Shown here one piece after another: positions 24,157-36,200 of a stretch of DNA of 64,000 bases. This DNA comes from Entrophospora sp. SA101 (Eukaryota; Glomeromycota; Glomeromycetes; Entrophosporales; Entrophosporaceae): the NCBI GenBank assembly GCA_958430865.1, contig CAUDNR010004256.1:57546-121545 (forward strand), read 5' to 3'. The translations under genes were made by a program, and so were the position numbers. The notes beneath the pieces are model-generated. The model had not been told where the DNA came from, searched no databases, and saw only the letters and a list, made by a program, of their open reading frames with translations. Every line of letters begins with the position of its first letter. Within the stretch, counting starts at the first letter, position 1.

Positions 24157-26736
24157 TTATTGAGTACCATATAAAGAGAGTTCATCTATATCATCTTCCG
24201 TTGCAGGCGTTAAATCATCATCAGGTAAATGTATCCATTCTCGTAAACCTTCAATATCACCGCCAACCGAAGGAATGAAAGAACGAATTTTTTCTGAAGT
24301 TTTTCTTGTTCAATGAATTCATTCCTTATAACCGCAAAAAAATTAAAGATTTTTGAATAGCATGTGATAGCTTCAAAAGAAAAAGGAATTACACATGAAG
24401 CTAATTCTACGGCTAAATACTTTTTTTTATCAACAAGGGAAATGGCAAACAGAGTTAACCGGTCTCCAATTGCTTGAATACTGTATGACCTGACTTTCTT
24501 GGCATCATCTATTGGACAATCAAAGTTATTTGAAAGTATTCTGCACAAATTACAAATAGCTATCATGAGTAATTTTTTTGCATCCCCGACTGTATGTTTT
24601 TTGTTGGGTTTATAAGGTGGCCCAGACACCTCAATATATAAAATTTCAGTTGCATCTGTTAACCTCAAAACTAGCAGATCAGCTTTTTGGGGTCTCACAT
24701 CAATCATAAACATATTGCTCGCATCTCTTAATGATTTGACATCCTTTTCAATCCACTCATATTTCACATTGGGAAATGCATTTCTGAATGCACGAAGAAT
24801 CGGCGAAAGGCATTCAACAATGTATGATCTTTCAGACATATCCCGAACTAAAACCTTAGGTGATAGATACTTGAACATTGCAACAAAATCTAGTAAGGTG
24901 TGCCTTATAAAAAAAAGAAACCTAGATTCCTCGCTTGTTTCGCTATCTTTTTCATTTTCTGTCTCTATCATTGTTTTCGTAATAATTTCTGAATAATCTG
25001 TCTGGAAGATTACACCAAGTTTTTTAGTTATTGAACTTTTTAAAATCAGTTTGTTTCTCATCCTGAGAAATTTTTCGATTTCTTCATATAAAGTCTTTTC
25101 TGTTGTTTCCTTAACAAGATGTACTGTTGCGTTGAAGGCACAAATTATATGCGTTGAAATTTGATTGTAGGTTGTTCTTGTTATAATTGGTTTGTTTGGT
25201 GTTATAATTAAAGGATTCCGAGTTATAGGGCAGGGCATCAATTCACGTTCATAAGTCTGATACTTGATGAATTCAAAAATAATAAAAATAATGAGAATTG
25301 TATAATTTTCAATTATGTGAAATAGTAAAAAGAATAATTACATAATATATATCTGAATCAGAGATCTCAGCATAATTAAATCTTTCTTGTTTTCTAAGAT
25401 TATACCTTCTCGTATGTTCTTCCTAAGGAAAGTCATAAAAAAAACAACATATTCCAGATTAGAAAAGTATTTTCGGATGTGTAATTAATCATTTATGGAA
25501 ACCTACCTCATCCTTTTCCTCTGAATTTTGTTTGGCATTAATCACTTTTGTATCACTTTCCTCTGAGTTTTGCTCGGTATTAACAATTTCTGTTTCGCTT
25601 TCTTTTGGATAATCCTTCTGATAAACACATCAGCAAGATAAGAAAAGGCGAGAAACCATTTTTGCACGTTGAACACTGGATTATATCCTGAACTTTCTTA
25701 TAGCCATCCAAAACAATGAAAAATACAACACCTTATTTTCCGAAGTTCGTAGCTCGCTCTGCCCACATTGACATTTGTACGAGCGATCATCATCTATATC
25801 CTCTAAACGTCTCGTAATTTTCTCGTGAACTAATTGTTCCTGCCTATCATGTTGGAAGGTCGAGTATATAGTGGCTGTAGTGAGTTCATCCTGTTACAAT
25901 AGACAAGTTAGTGTTTACATCACATTATGTGCCTTGTTATATTAACAGATCAGTATTCCGTACCAGCAAAACTGAGCGTTCAATTGCATCTACCAATTTC
26001 CTTTTTTACACCAACGTAATTGCCTTCCAGAAGTCATTAATTAAGGGTGACTTTTTTTCCTTCTATTAACAAAATATTTAGCAACAAAAAAAAATAAACC
26101 AACTCAATGAGAAACATAGCCACCCGAGTCGCAACTCACACACTCCCAATCGCAATCAGGGGTGCCGGGTGGTTGATGAAACCCATCAAATGTGCAAAAC
26201 AGCCACCCGAGTCACAACTCATGAATTCCCAATCACAATCGGGAATTTTGGGTGGTTGAACACATTTCAGCAGGACGGAACCACCTGAGTCGCAACTATG
26301 CATCCCCAATCGTGATCAGGGATGTTAGGTGGTTGAACGCAGGTCGCAACCCCATCCAAAAAGGCTATTGCCCCTTCAGATCCGTTCACTGCCAACAAAA
26401 TATATCAAGAGGTAACACTTAACTTGTACCAAACTAAGCGCGTCGCTAGCCCGTTCAATCAATTCTGTGGATGCTTGTTCATAGCTGATAATACTTGCGA
26501 GGCTACGAACATATCGGTTGTGTTCTCCACATCTGTCGGCACGGAAATCAGTACATTGTTGTCGAAATAGCAAAAAATTTAACAAAGACCACTTGCGGTC
26601 CAAAGTAAAAAAATCAGGATCATCTACTGGGATTCCTAGCAGGAAAAATGGAAAAAACTTAATAATCACTGAGATGCAAAATAGAGTGTGCTAAAATAAA
26701 CTTACCTTCCTCAGTTTCATGAGCAGAAGTCAACAT
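24157..26736 (-). CDS. Unrecognised multi-exon protein with a nuclease-like C-terminal domain; frame broken near 24295
   Basis: Seven minus-strand exons join in phase: 26736-26706, 26635-26419, 26000-25964, 25890-25732, 25617-25507, 25422-25342, then 25262 onward. The exon 2 donor at 26419/26418 (GTGTTA) is weak but is the one that keeps the frame into exon 3. Features: SLLNFLLFRQQC, a CQCGQ pair, an acidic linker with NSEESD/NSEEKD repeats, NLRKQERFNY, then a ~300-residue domain containing ERSYIVECLSPILRAF and ADLLVLRLTDATEILYIEVS. This resembles lineage-specific fungal proteins with a PD-(D/E)XK-like fold, but that is an inference. The frame as read stops at 24210. A frame shifted by one base after a run of six A (about 24292-24297) instead continues GLREWIHLPDDDLTPATEDD to a stop at 24157, which looks like the true C-terminus. 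Sequencing error or mutation are both possible. Confidence 0.6.
26120..26332. repeat. Three tandem structured units (three-way-junction hairpins) inside an intron
   Basis: Units at 26120-26172, 26203-26255 and 26281-26332 (53, 53, 52 bases). Each has an outer stem ccaccc/gggtgg (ccacct/aggtgg in unit 3, a compensatory change), an inner hairpin gagt-NNNN-act(c), and a second hairpin around the loop aatcgcaatc whose stem changes in a base-paired way: cactcc/ggggtg, aattccc/gggaatt, catccc/gggatg. They lie in the large intron (26001-26418) of the gene at 24157-26736 and are much richer in GC than the surroundings. Confidence 0.7.
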
Positions 26737-27151
26737 GTCTTTATTGGTAGATATGTATATAGTATTAAACGAAATTTTTGGTGTAATTATTCTTATGATC
26801 AGTGTATAAAGAAAGTTATTTTTATGAATAGAAATTCAGTTGGGATAATGCAACCATAAAAATCAGCCAATAGATATCAATAGATAACAACATTTTAATA
26901 AAAAAAAAATTGTGTAATCATAAGGTTACACGGCGAATTGCTTATGATCAGATATGTGGACTAGGAAAATTTTTTTCTAAAAATAGATTTTATATGTGAT
27001 TTTACTATATATATATAATAAAAATCATGTGTAAAAAATGCTGAGGGGTCGATGAGTGGTACACATGTTAACCGACCAATAATGTCAAATTTTAAAAAAA
27101 TGAAAAAAATAAAATAACATTTATTACACAGCCCCATTGATGTCGCACAGT
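26737..27151. other. Intergenic, no gene seen
   Basis: AT-rich 5' flank of the minus-strand gene ending at 26736 and left border of the inverted-repeat element. The open frame at 26961-27191 reads across the element border and is not a gene. Confidence 0.5.
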
Positions 27152-28147
27152 ATATGGGACGTTTCACAGCAAAAACCACCTCTGGGGTCATCTGACCAAA
27201 ATTGAGCTTTTTACATAATATTGATCTATAATATATAAATTATAATTGGTGAAAATATTAGACCATATTTGCTTAATAAAAAAACGGGGAATTTGCAATG
27301 GACACCTTCTTTAAAGTAATTTGCACAAAATAATAAATTGATCTGCGCACCCCATTTTATTGTTACACGCAATAATTTAAAATTTTAAAAATAAATTTTT
27401 TTAAAAAATACATACATATTAATATTAATATACATTAAAATAAAATCAATAAATATTAGGTTCTGGACAAAGAATATCTTTAAATGGGTCTTCTACATGT
27501 TGGCGAATTTTTGTAAACAAATATTTTTTTCTATCATCTGTTAATGGAGCAACCTCAATAATATTTAATTGACCATCCTTATCAAAATTAGCATTCTTTA
27601 GAAGTTTAAAAGAAATTTCCGAGCCACCAGATTTTTCAGAAACATAAACTTTTCCAATATCCTTACTACTAAAGCGAAAATGATGGTATTTTTTTATATT
27701 TGGTAATTTTCTGAAATTGTCATTAAATAGTAAGCTAAAGTCATACCATTTCCATCCCATACCATTTTTATATCTAATAGATTGATTATTATGATTTTTT
27801 GATGAATCATTTATAGCTTCTTCAACATGATCAACAGTATTTATAACTCTATTTCTATATACTTTTTTAATTGATCCAAAAAATCCATCACATGCAAATT
27901 CTTATGTACAATATTTATACTTATAAAATTGATAAATTAATTTTATTTATAAAATTTGGGCTATTATAATTTTTAGCATTACGTAGTTCGGATGTTATAA
28001 TTTCTTGTTTACTAAATTTGGGATAATCAATGATCAAAAAATTTTAGGGGGCAATTTTCTTTTTCTGTGTAACAAATTTTGAACATGTGTTTACTCAAAA
28101 TAATCTATTTTTCTGAGAGGTGGTTTTTGCTGTGAAATGTCCCATAT
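27152..28147 (-). mobile_element. ~1 kb DNA transposon with 32-base terminal inverted repeats
   Basis: 27152-27183 (atatgggacgtttcacagc...) and 28116-28147 are inverted complements over 32 bases with one mismatch. The 996-base element carries a transposase-like fragment on the minus strand and is otherwise AT-rich. The ends are palindromic (ATAT), so the exact border and target duplication are ambiguous. The family is uncertain. Confidence 0.72.
27446..27901 (-). pseudogene. Transposase-like fragment inside the inverted-repeat element
   Basis: A continuous minus-strand frame from about 27901 to a stop at 27446 reads EFACDGFFGSIKKVYRNRV, then NTVDHVEEAIND, GMGWKWYDF, and ends CPEPNIY. The ACDGxxGxIKK segment recalls the DGxxGxxKR block of MULE-related transposases in fungi. 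The N-terminal catalytic part is missing, so it is a truncated protein (about 150 residues). It begins just after an AG that could be a splice acceptor. Its position between inverted repeats supports transposon origin more than the sequence does. Confidence 0.5.
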
Positions 28148-29066
28148 GGTGACAGTTTTGAAATTGACAAATCTATATGTGTTACATTGAGTTGTCCCCC
28201 ATACCCCTAGGTATTATTAAAATTTTCCTGTTGATCTTGTCGATCATTATCTCGTTTCAACGGATGTTTCGTTTCTATTTCAACGGATTTAGGTGGTCAG
28301 TCCCATAAATCCGTTGAAACGAGGTTTGATTGTATATGTTTATTTATATATATTTATTTATTTGTAAAAATTAGAATTATACATACTTGTTTTTTTTCCT
28401 TAAATTATAAAATTGCATTGCGATGTAAAACGGGTACCATTGCACAACCTTATTTCAAGATGCGCATTGTTACATTGCGATGTATATAATTTTTTTAATT
28501 TTAAAAATATTCAATTTGAAAAAATTACAAGTTATATAATATTAATTAAAACTTAGTGGAACAAAGATTAACACTGGAAAATTATAATAATGACGATTTC
28601 AAATGATGATGGTTTTGTTGATGATAATTTTACGTATGAATCAATGAATACTTCTGATATAATTCATTTGCTTCGAGTCCTTGCTTTAGGCTCCAGTAAT
28701 TGATTTACTTTGATTAAATAGTGGTTTTAAAGGAAAAGAAAAAAAGGAGGTAACATAGAACATGAATTAAAAAAATATCACGGGATTTTTTTGAATAATC
28801 TACCATTTATCAAGTAAAAAAAAATCTTTGATCAACTAATATTTGACTGAGGATTTCTATAAAGATGCAAAAAACAACTAATTCCACATCGAATATACTA
28901 TTACAACCGCAGATGTTCCATTGTTTGGAGTGTATGTTGTTATTTATTTTTTTAGATAGCTGTCTAGCAAAGTGTCACGTGCGATTAATGATAGGATTTA
29001 AAACTCCCGAGTGGTAGATATCTTGTTATCTATATATAACGATGCTAAATAACGGTGATTATTTTG
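28148..29066. other. Repeat-rich intergenic interval
   Basis: Contains the hairpin element at 28250-28334, two copies of attgcgatgta near 28418 and 28474, and a short ATG-initiated frame at 28590 (MTISNDDGFVDDN, stop about 40 codons later). Its DNA partly recurs at about 29313-29345 inside the neighbouring hAT-like element. No gene recognised. Confidence 0.45.
28250..28334. repeat. Hairpin element with Tc1/mariner/pogo-like terminus
   Basis: 28278-28291 (tttcaacggattta) and 28306-28319 (taaatccgttgaaa) form a perfect 14-base stem around a 14-base loop. A second copy of the arm, atctcgtttcaacggat at 28250, can pair instead with the right side. It ends with gaggtttgattgta. Confidence 0.55.
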
Positions 29067-29076
29067 ATTGTGATTT

Positions 29077-29673
29077 AGAGGTTGGAATCGACTAATTTAA
29101 TCGACCAATTAGTCGACTACTAATACTACTAATACTACTAATACTAATACTAATACCAATACCAATACTAATCTTAATACTAATACTAATACTAATACTA
29201 ATATTTGCTAATATTGTCGTTGTCTGACCAATTACGATTTTTGCGTTTTGTCATTCAAAATGGAAATTTTTTATCAATACCATCAATATGATGATGACGA
29301 CAATAGTAATGTGTTGTTGATGATAATTTTACATGTGAATGAATAAACACCTCCAATACAAGGTCCAATATTCAAGTTTCAATGATTTAAGCGGTGGTTC
29401 TAGAATACCTTTAAAAAAACGAATCGTAACACATAGTTTTGTGTGGAAGTATTTTGAAAAAGTGAAAGATTCAAATGGGAATAAATTCGTAATTTGCAGA
29501 TTAAAAAATAAAACGAAATATTATTATTATAAAAAAAAAATTTGGTCGACTAAAATAATCGACTAAATAATCAACTAAAAATAATCAACTAAAATAATCA
29601 ACTAATAGTCGACTAAAGAATTTTTTGACCAATTAATAGTCGACTAAAAATTTTATGGACGATTCCAACCTCT
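29077..29673. mobile_element. hAT-like non-autonomous element, 597 bases, with BED-finger remnant
   Basis: The ends are agaggttggaatcg and its exact reverse complement (14 bases). The 10 bases attgtgattt stand directly on both sides (29067-29076 and 29674-29683). Subterminal gtcgacta/atcgacta motifs are repeated many times at both ends, and an (AATACT)n-type tract lies at 29120-29210. An internal plus-strand frame (about 29360-29566) reads SFVWKYFEKV and NKFVICR, resembling the start of a BED zinc finger found at the N-terminus of hAT transposases, though the second Cys and the His pair are missing. hAT target duplications are normally 8 bases; 10 is more like Mutator, so the family call rests on the ends and the BED remnant. 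Confidence 0.75.
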
Positions 29674-30011
29674 ATTGTGATTTTGTATTTTTGTTGTTTA
29701 TATCCATCAATAATCCAATAATGATAATGATAATGATAATATTTTAGCGATTTGATCAAAATCAGAGTTCTTGACTTAATATAATAATCCACCCTACAAC
29801 GAGTTAATTGTTCATTAGACGATCTTGTTTCTTCCAAGAAAATCGGAAACCAAATGATGGGTGAAATAAAGAAATCGAAGCTTTTGAAGGAGCAAAAGAA
29901 AACTTAAAGTTATGGTATAAAGACGACAATTTATCTTCGGCCCAATGATAATGACATTTTTTCGAAAACTGTCGAAGAAATGCGAGTTTTGATTTATCAA
30001 AGTCTACATGA

Positions 30012-30120
30012 TCAAACCTCGTTTCAATGAATATACGTTTCACATAAGAAAGTCGCATTCAAAATTTATTACACTAGAGATTCTTACAAATTAATTATAA
30101 TTCGTTGAAATGACTTTGAC
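30012..30120. repeat. Short degenerate inverted-repeat element
   Basis: tcaaacctcgtttcaatgaa at 30012-30031 is an imperfect inverted complement of ttcgttgaaatgactttgac at 30101-30120. The left end has the CAAACCTCG of the Tc1/mariner/pogo-like termini seen elsewhere in the window. Confidence 0.45.
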
Positions 30121-30144
30121 TATAATGGATTTGACTAAATATAA

Positions 30145-31840
30145 TTGTTTTATTATTTTAATCTTGATTCGAGTTATTGGGAATTAAATCGTTCCGAAAC
30201 ACATAAACATAATAATAATGGTTTATTTTTTGACATTTTCCGTGATCTCTTTTATGATCAAAGTTATTCCGTAGATGGCATAGGTAAGTATTTATATTAT
30301 AATTATATCATTGATTTATTCTTATTATTAATAATAAGTTTTTTATATCAAATTAAATCTTAGAACTCCAGAAGTCTAACAAACGTAGATCTACAGTACT
30401 TTATTTTTTTGATAAAAAAAATTTATTCGCCATATCATAGTAAAATTTGCGTAATGTATATTCTACCTTAAATTTCAATTCTTCAAAAAACTCTATAGTA
30501 AAAGGTATTATTTCTACACATGAAGTCGAAATGAAACTATTTCAACTTTTCGATAAAATCCGAAATAATTTGGATAGTTGAAATATATTTTATTGGTCAT
30601 GAATAATTTCAACTTTTGTTGTGGATAATAAAATTGTAATATTAGCATTAACCGTCGAGACAATCAAACCTCCCGGATTGCTAATGGGTTAATAAATAAT
30701 ATAATATAGTTTTTCGTGAGCCTCTCTAAAACTTATTTACCAATAAATAATAACTATGTGGAAGTTTAAAGCATTCCACACCTTGTCTGTTACTACCAAG
30801 TCTTTTAAAGCGATATTGAGAAATAATATGGAGTTTGAAGTGAAAAGGCAACACCATTTTTGAATAGCCGTGGATAAGATCTTTTAATATGAAAAGGAAT
30901 TCATTTATTTTACTCTTAACGACGAATTTTGAATTTATAAAAAAACTTCATATGACGCGAATTTCAAATTTATTTTCACATATGAAGAAAGTCAACGGAA
31001 TATGTCGTACGACTAGTAAGGTAATAGTAATAGATGAAAAAAAAGTTATCCGAATTCATCAGTTCTAGATTTTAGAGCAATAGATGAAAAAAAGTATGTC
31101 CGAACTTGTTTGTTTCATGATTGATTAGGGAACCTTTATATAAGAGTAACCTGTACTTTTTATAACAAATATAACAAATTTATACAAATTTGGGGGGGGG
31201 TAAATTTTTCTTAACAGAGAATATTTGTTATAATAAATAAAGAGGGCAATGAAAATTCAATGAAAATTTAATTTAAAAAACCATCCGATAATCTAATACT
31301 AATAGCAATAATGTAATAATATGTACTATTTTTACTGGTTTCGTTTACATAAATCATTACAATTAGTTGATCAAGGAACAATTTTCAGGATCGAATTTGA
31401 TTAAGATATTTTGTGAAGGTGACCAAGAAAAAGAGTTTCAGACTGGTAATATCATACAGACTGTACGGCGGTTCGCTTTATAGCGATCTCAACAACCGAG
31501 ATTTGTTTTGATTTTTTTATAATGTTAAATTTCTCTCATTTGCTTTTTAGCTAACATTAATACAATTGACCAATGTTTTTTTGTTGATAATAATGATGAT
31601 GATACCGTTAATAATAAAGATTATAACGACGACAATAATAATAACAACAACGATAATGACAATGACATCGACAACGACAATAATAGCAACAGCAACTGCA
31701 TCAATGGTAGCAGTAATAGTAATGGTGATCGTATTGATGATAATAATGTTGGTGTTAGTACTGGTGACCATGAGAAACTACCACAAGCCCTCAGTCTATT
31801 GTATCCACTGACACACACATTAGCGAGGATAATAAATTAG
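30145..31840 (+). CDS. Possible Asp/Asn-rich protein, 3' part (low confidence)
   Basis: Three plus-strand pieces join in phase with good splice signals: about 30145-30283 (SSYWELNRSETHKHNNN, ending VDGI before GTAAGT), 31389-31445 (GSNLIKIFCEGDQEKEFQT) and 31551-31840 (INTIDQCFFVDNNDDDD, then a long Asp/Asn/Ser run and the tail LSLLYPLTHTLARIIN before a TAG). I see no 5' exon or start codon, and the first intron would be about 1.1 kb, longer than any other here. It could be a real gene whose 5' end is unclear or a pseudogene. No domain is recognised. The low-complexity run gives several shadow frames on both strands. Confidence 0.3.
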
Positions 31841-33155
31841 GATGTGTCTGATGAAAAGGACCTAGAATGAAGTTACCAAAGCAAACAATCTCGAAACAAA
31901 TATATTAACATTATATCATATCAACTTTAGGTATCTATGAATGTTGACCTTACCTCATATAACCATATCTATTGATGAGAACATATTTTGCCAAAGGCCA
32001 AGCATATGTAGCATTGAGTAGAGCAAGTTCCTCGGAAATCTTGAACATCTTGAAATTTGATTTTTCTCAAATAAAATATTCAAAAAATAGCTTTGATTGA
32101 GTATAAGAAATTAATAGTAATGGATTGAAAACTTTTAACAAAAGATGTGAAAAAAGTAGTAGTAAATCGACATAAATATTTGGAAAAGCTTGCCAATTGT
32201 CATTAGTCTTGCATATTAATAAGGTCTTATTGTTACGCTTGCTAAACGCACAAGTAAGAGTATATCGGTATCATTGTTTTCAGAAATTTATGTAATGGGT
32301 GGAAAATAAAGAACCAAGTTTATCATAAATAATTTAAAATGTTATTTTATTAAGAGTGACAAGGATTTTGTTGCTGTTGATATTACTATATTACTGTTAG
32401 TTTGCTTAAATAAGCCAAATTTCAATCATTAGAGTGGTTTAATACTAAATGATATGTCAAATGATATCATTAGTAACAATGATTTTTTCTAATAAAATAA
32501 TATTTATTAAATTAATAACCAACATTTGTCATTACATTATAATGAATTGCCATTAACATACTCAGGTTCAATAGTTAATATATTTTGCGTTTTTATAAAT
32601 GAATAATTAAAATGTTTTGTTTGATTAATATGAGGAATTTCATTAATTTAACCCCTTTCTACATTACATCTACAACATCCATATGAAATTATCATAATAC
32701 CAACTGTCCAATATTTATCACATAGTAAATTGTCTAATCTTACCTTCTTTAACAAATCAAACTTTCAATTGTTGAATGATTTATTGTAATTGCAAGATAA
32801 TAATTAAAATTAAGATTGCTGACGTTAAATCTAAAAAAAAGCTATATTGCTAAAAGAATTTCTTTTCCTCTCAATTTTCAAGCATGTTTGATTTTGAAAT
32901 GAAAACATACCGTTTGTTTCCCATAATATATTAAATCACGCGATTTTTTGGTCTATATATGCTTTTTGTAATAATTCATCGAACTACTCAATCAATGCAC
33001 TATTTGACGAAATAGTCTATTTTATGAAAGGATGCTAGAGTGCTTTGCATCAAAGTTATTTTCTTTATGCATGATATTCTCATTCTTGTTATTTCATTCA
33101 TTTCTAATTCAAGTATTTTGTGTATATACACGTGACTTTTAGTTGTATTTAAAGC
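31841..33155. other. Intergenic, unique left flank of copy B
   Basis: AT-rich, no open frame of note and no recognisable repeat ends. Because copy A starts at the window edge, this is the only flank available to test where the duplication begins. Confidence 0.5.
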
Positions 33156-33397
33156 AAATCATTACTATTTATATTAATTTAGACATTTAGACATTTTTGT
33201 CTAAATATATACTATTTTGACTTAGACAACCCCAAAAACAATTTAGACGCCCATCTATACTACTAACTAAATATGAAACTTGTAATATAAACGCAGTTGA
33301 ATTTTACATGAGTCACATGATTAAAACCTTGTTGATTTTGACATATAAGAATCAGAATGGTAACATTAATTTTCCGATTCAGCATTTTTTTTTAAAA

Positions 33398-35517
33398 ATG
33401 GAACAAATTGATCCTTATATATATATGAGCGGGTTCGGAAACCATTTCAGCACCGAGGCATTAACTGATGCCTTACCAAAAAGTATAATTATTAATTAAT
33501 ACAAGAAAACTTTATATTATTAATATCTTAAACTCTATTATTTATTTTTTCTAATAAAGGTCAAAATAATCCACAGAAATGTCCTTATGGTTTATATGCA
33601 GAACAATTATCAGGGACAGCATTCACAGTTGATAGAAATCACAACCAACGAAGGTATCATCGTCATCATCATAATAATTAGAATTTTTTTTATTTTTACT
33701 TTTATTTATATTTTTTTTTAAAAAAACAAGTTGGCTTTACCGTATAAGACCTTCAGTATGCCATCAACCATTCACTAAGCTTGATCCAAAAACTTATAAT
33801 ATTAAAGGCGATTTTTACAAAGATGAAATTGAGTATATTCCAAATCAAATTCGTTGGAAACCTTTCAATGATAATAATGTCCAATCTTTAAAAGAAAAAA
33901 TCAATTTTGTTTATGGTCTAAATACTTTGGCTGGTTCTGGTAATCCTACCACTAAAAATGGGTTGGCAATACATATTTATAATGCTAATACAAATATGGA
34001 CAATGATGCTTTTTATAATAGTGATGGGGACTTTTTAATTGGTAAAATAAATTATTATATGATTATCGTTGAAGTTAATAACTATATACAAATTATTGAT
34101 TGGTTTAATTATTCAATAGTTCCTCAACATGGTAAACTTGATATTAAAACAGAATTTGGTCTTATAATGGTTTCAACTCAGGAAATTGTTGTAATTCCAC
34201 GTGGTATTAAATTTTCTGTGAATTTACCTGATGGTCCTAGGTAATGTCATCAAATCGTCTCTTTCTTATTATCAATAATTTCATTTATATTGTCTAAATA
34301 ATGATTTAAATAAAGTCGTGGATATATTCTTGAAGTATTTGGAAATCATTTTGAATTACCGGATTTGGGCCCAATAGGTAAAAATGTCAAATGGTTATTG
34401 ATTTTAAAGTAATTTTTATTATTCAAAATCAATCAATCAATTGTTAGGCGCAAATGGTTTGGCAAGTCCACGTGATTTTTTAACCCCTGTTGCAAAATTT
34501 GAAGATTTGGAATGTGATTATAACATATTAAATAAATATGCAGGACAGTTATTTCTTGCTAAACAAGTAATCTTTAAATTATTTATTCTTTTGATTTTAA
34601 TATATGTGAATTCTACGAATGATATGAAGCTTATAATATTATTAATTTAGAATCATTCGCCATTTGATGTAGTGGCATGGCATGGAAATTATGTTCCTTA
34701 TAAATATGATCTTAAAAAATTTGCTACTATAAATTCTGTTTCTTTTGATCACATGGTAACAATATAAGCATTTTATATTAAATATTAAATATTAAATATT
34801 AAATATTAAAATCTATTTAATAATTGTTTTTAGGATCCATCTATATTTACAGTATTAACTTCAAAATCTGCTTATCCTGGAACTGCAATTGCTGATTTTG
34901 TTATTTTTCCTCCTAGATGGGCTGTACAAGAACATACTGTAAAAATAATTTTATAAATATAGTTGAAAATTTATTTTTAAAAAATATGATTGAAACAAAT
35001 TTTATTGAAACCATTATTGTTTTTGTAAAAAAAAAAAAGTTTAGGCCTCCATATTTTCATCGAAATTGTATGTCAGAATTTATGGGATTGATTGTTGGTA
35101 GCTATGAAGCAAAGACTGATTTTCTTCCTGGTGGTGGAAGGTATATATAATTTTTTCTTTTTTAGAAAGTTATAAATCAATATATCTAACTGTTTTATAA
35201 TAGTCTCCACAGTCAGATGACTCCACATGGTCCTGACACGACTACTTTTAGAAATGCAATCAATGCAGATCTTAAACCTGCTCGTGTTGCCGATGGTACT
35301 ATGTGTATGTTTTTATATTTTTATATTCATAAACTTCATATATATGTATATATATAATTCTCATCGATCTGATTATATTAATCAAATATAAAATATTATA
35401 GCCTTTATGTTTGAATCTTCTTTAATGCTAGGTGTAACTCCATGGGGTTTATCTTCTGAACAAGATGAAGATTATATGGAGGCATGGCAAGGATTGGAAA
35501 AAAATTTCACTAGATAA
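33398..35517 (+). CDS. HGD: Homogentisate 1,2-dioxygenase (copy B)
   Basis: Second copy of the gene at 243-2362, with the same 11 exons shifted by 33155 bases and the same predicted 439-residue product. All intron lengths are equal, including the simple TA repeat just downstream, so the copies have had no time to diverge or are the same locus assembled twice. The active-site residues (FDH, HRNCMSE, PHGPD) are intact. Upstream flanking sequence at 33100-33155 is present only here, because copy A begins at the window edge. If both copies are real, the cell carries two intact homogentisate dioxygenase genes. Confidence 0.95.
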
Positions 35518-35568
35518 AAAATGAAATAGAAAATAATTTGGCAAAAAGGATACCTTTTATAAACATCC

Positions 35569-35599
<31 letters not shown>

Positions 35600-36200
35600 A
35601 TAATAATTTAATAATCATTTGTAATATTTCTTTGTAATTTGCTAAAAAACAATATTATTAACAGTTATTATCATATTCAATTAATTAATGGATACATATA
35701 AATAATACATGTGTCATTTGAAAGGTTATTCATTATATAATTGTTGTCATTTCTTTCATTTCTTGATTTTTTTTACTTCCTGATTTGAAAAAAAAATTAA
35801 AATGCATTAAATATAAATAAAAATCAAATTTGATAATTTAATTAATTGTTGATTGAAATTTCCACCAAATTCATCAATTCTTTCAACATTTTTTTTTTTT
35901 GCTACCATTACTAGAAGAGTCTAATATATTAATTAATCAGTTAAAGAATAAAATATTATTAGTAATATTAGTAATAAAATCATAAATAATGAAATTAAAT
36001 TCACATTTGATAAGATCAATATTTCGGCAACTTTACTTGAATGATGTATATTTGTTATGAAATCACATTATCACTATTTTGTTTAATATCAATTGAATGT
36101 TCTTTTAAATGAATTAGCATTGCTTTTTAAAATTGCGTGTTTATAGAATTCCTCTACTAATTTATTATCAGCAAATTCACAAAGATCTCTTTAATAGTTG

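Noticed and set aside
31547..31818. Overlapping Ile/Val/Thr-rich frames on both strands
   Set aside because: Low-complexity GATAAT-type repeats give open frames in several phases; only the Asp/Asn phase joins plausible exons.
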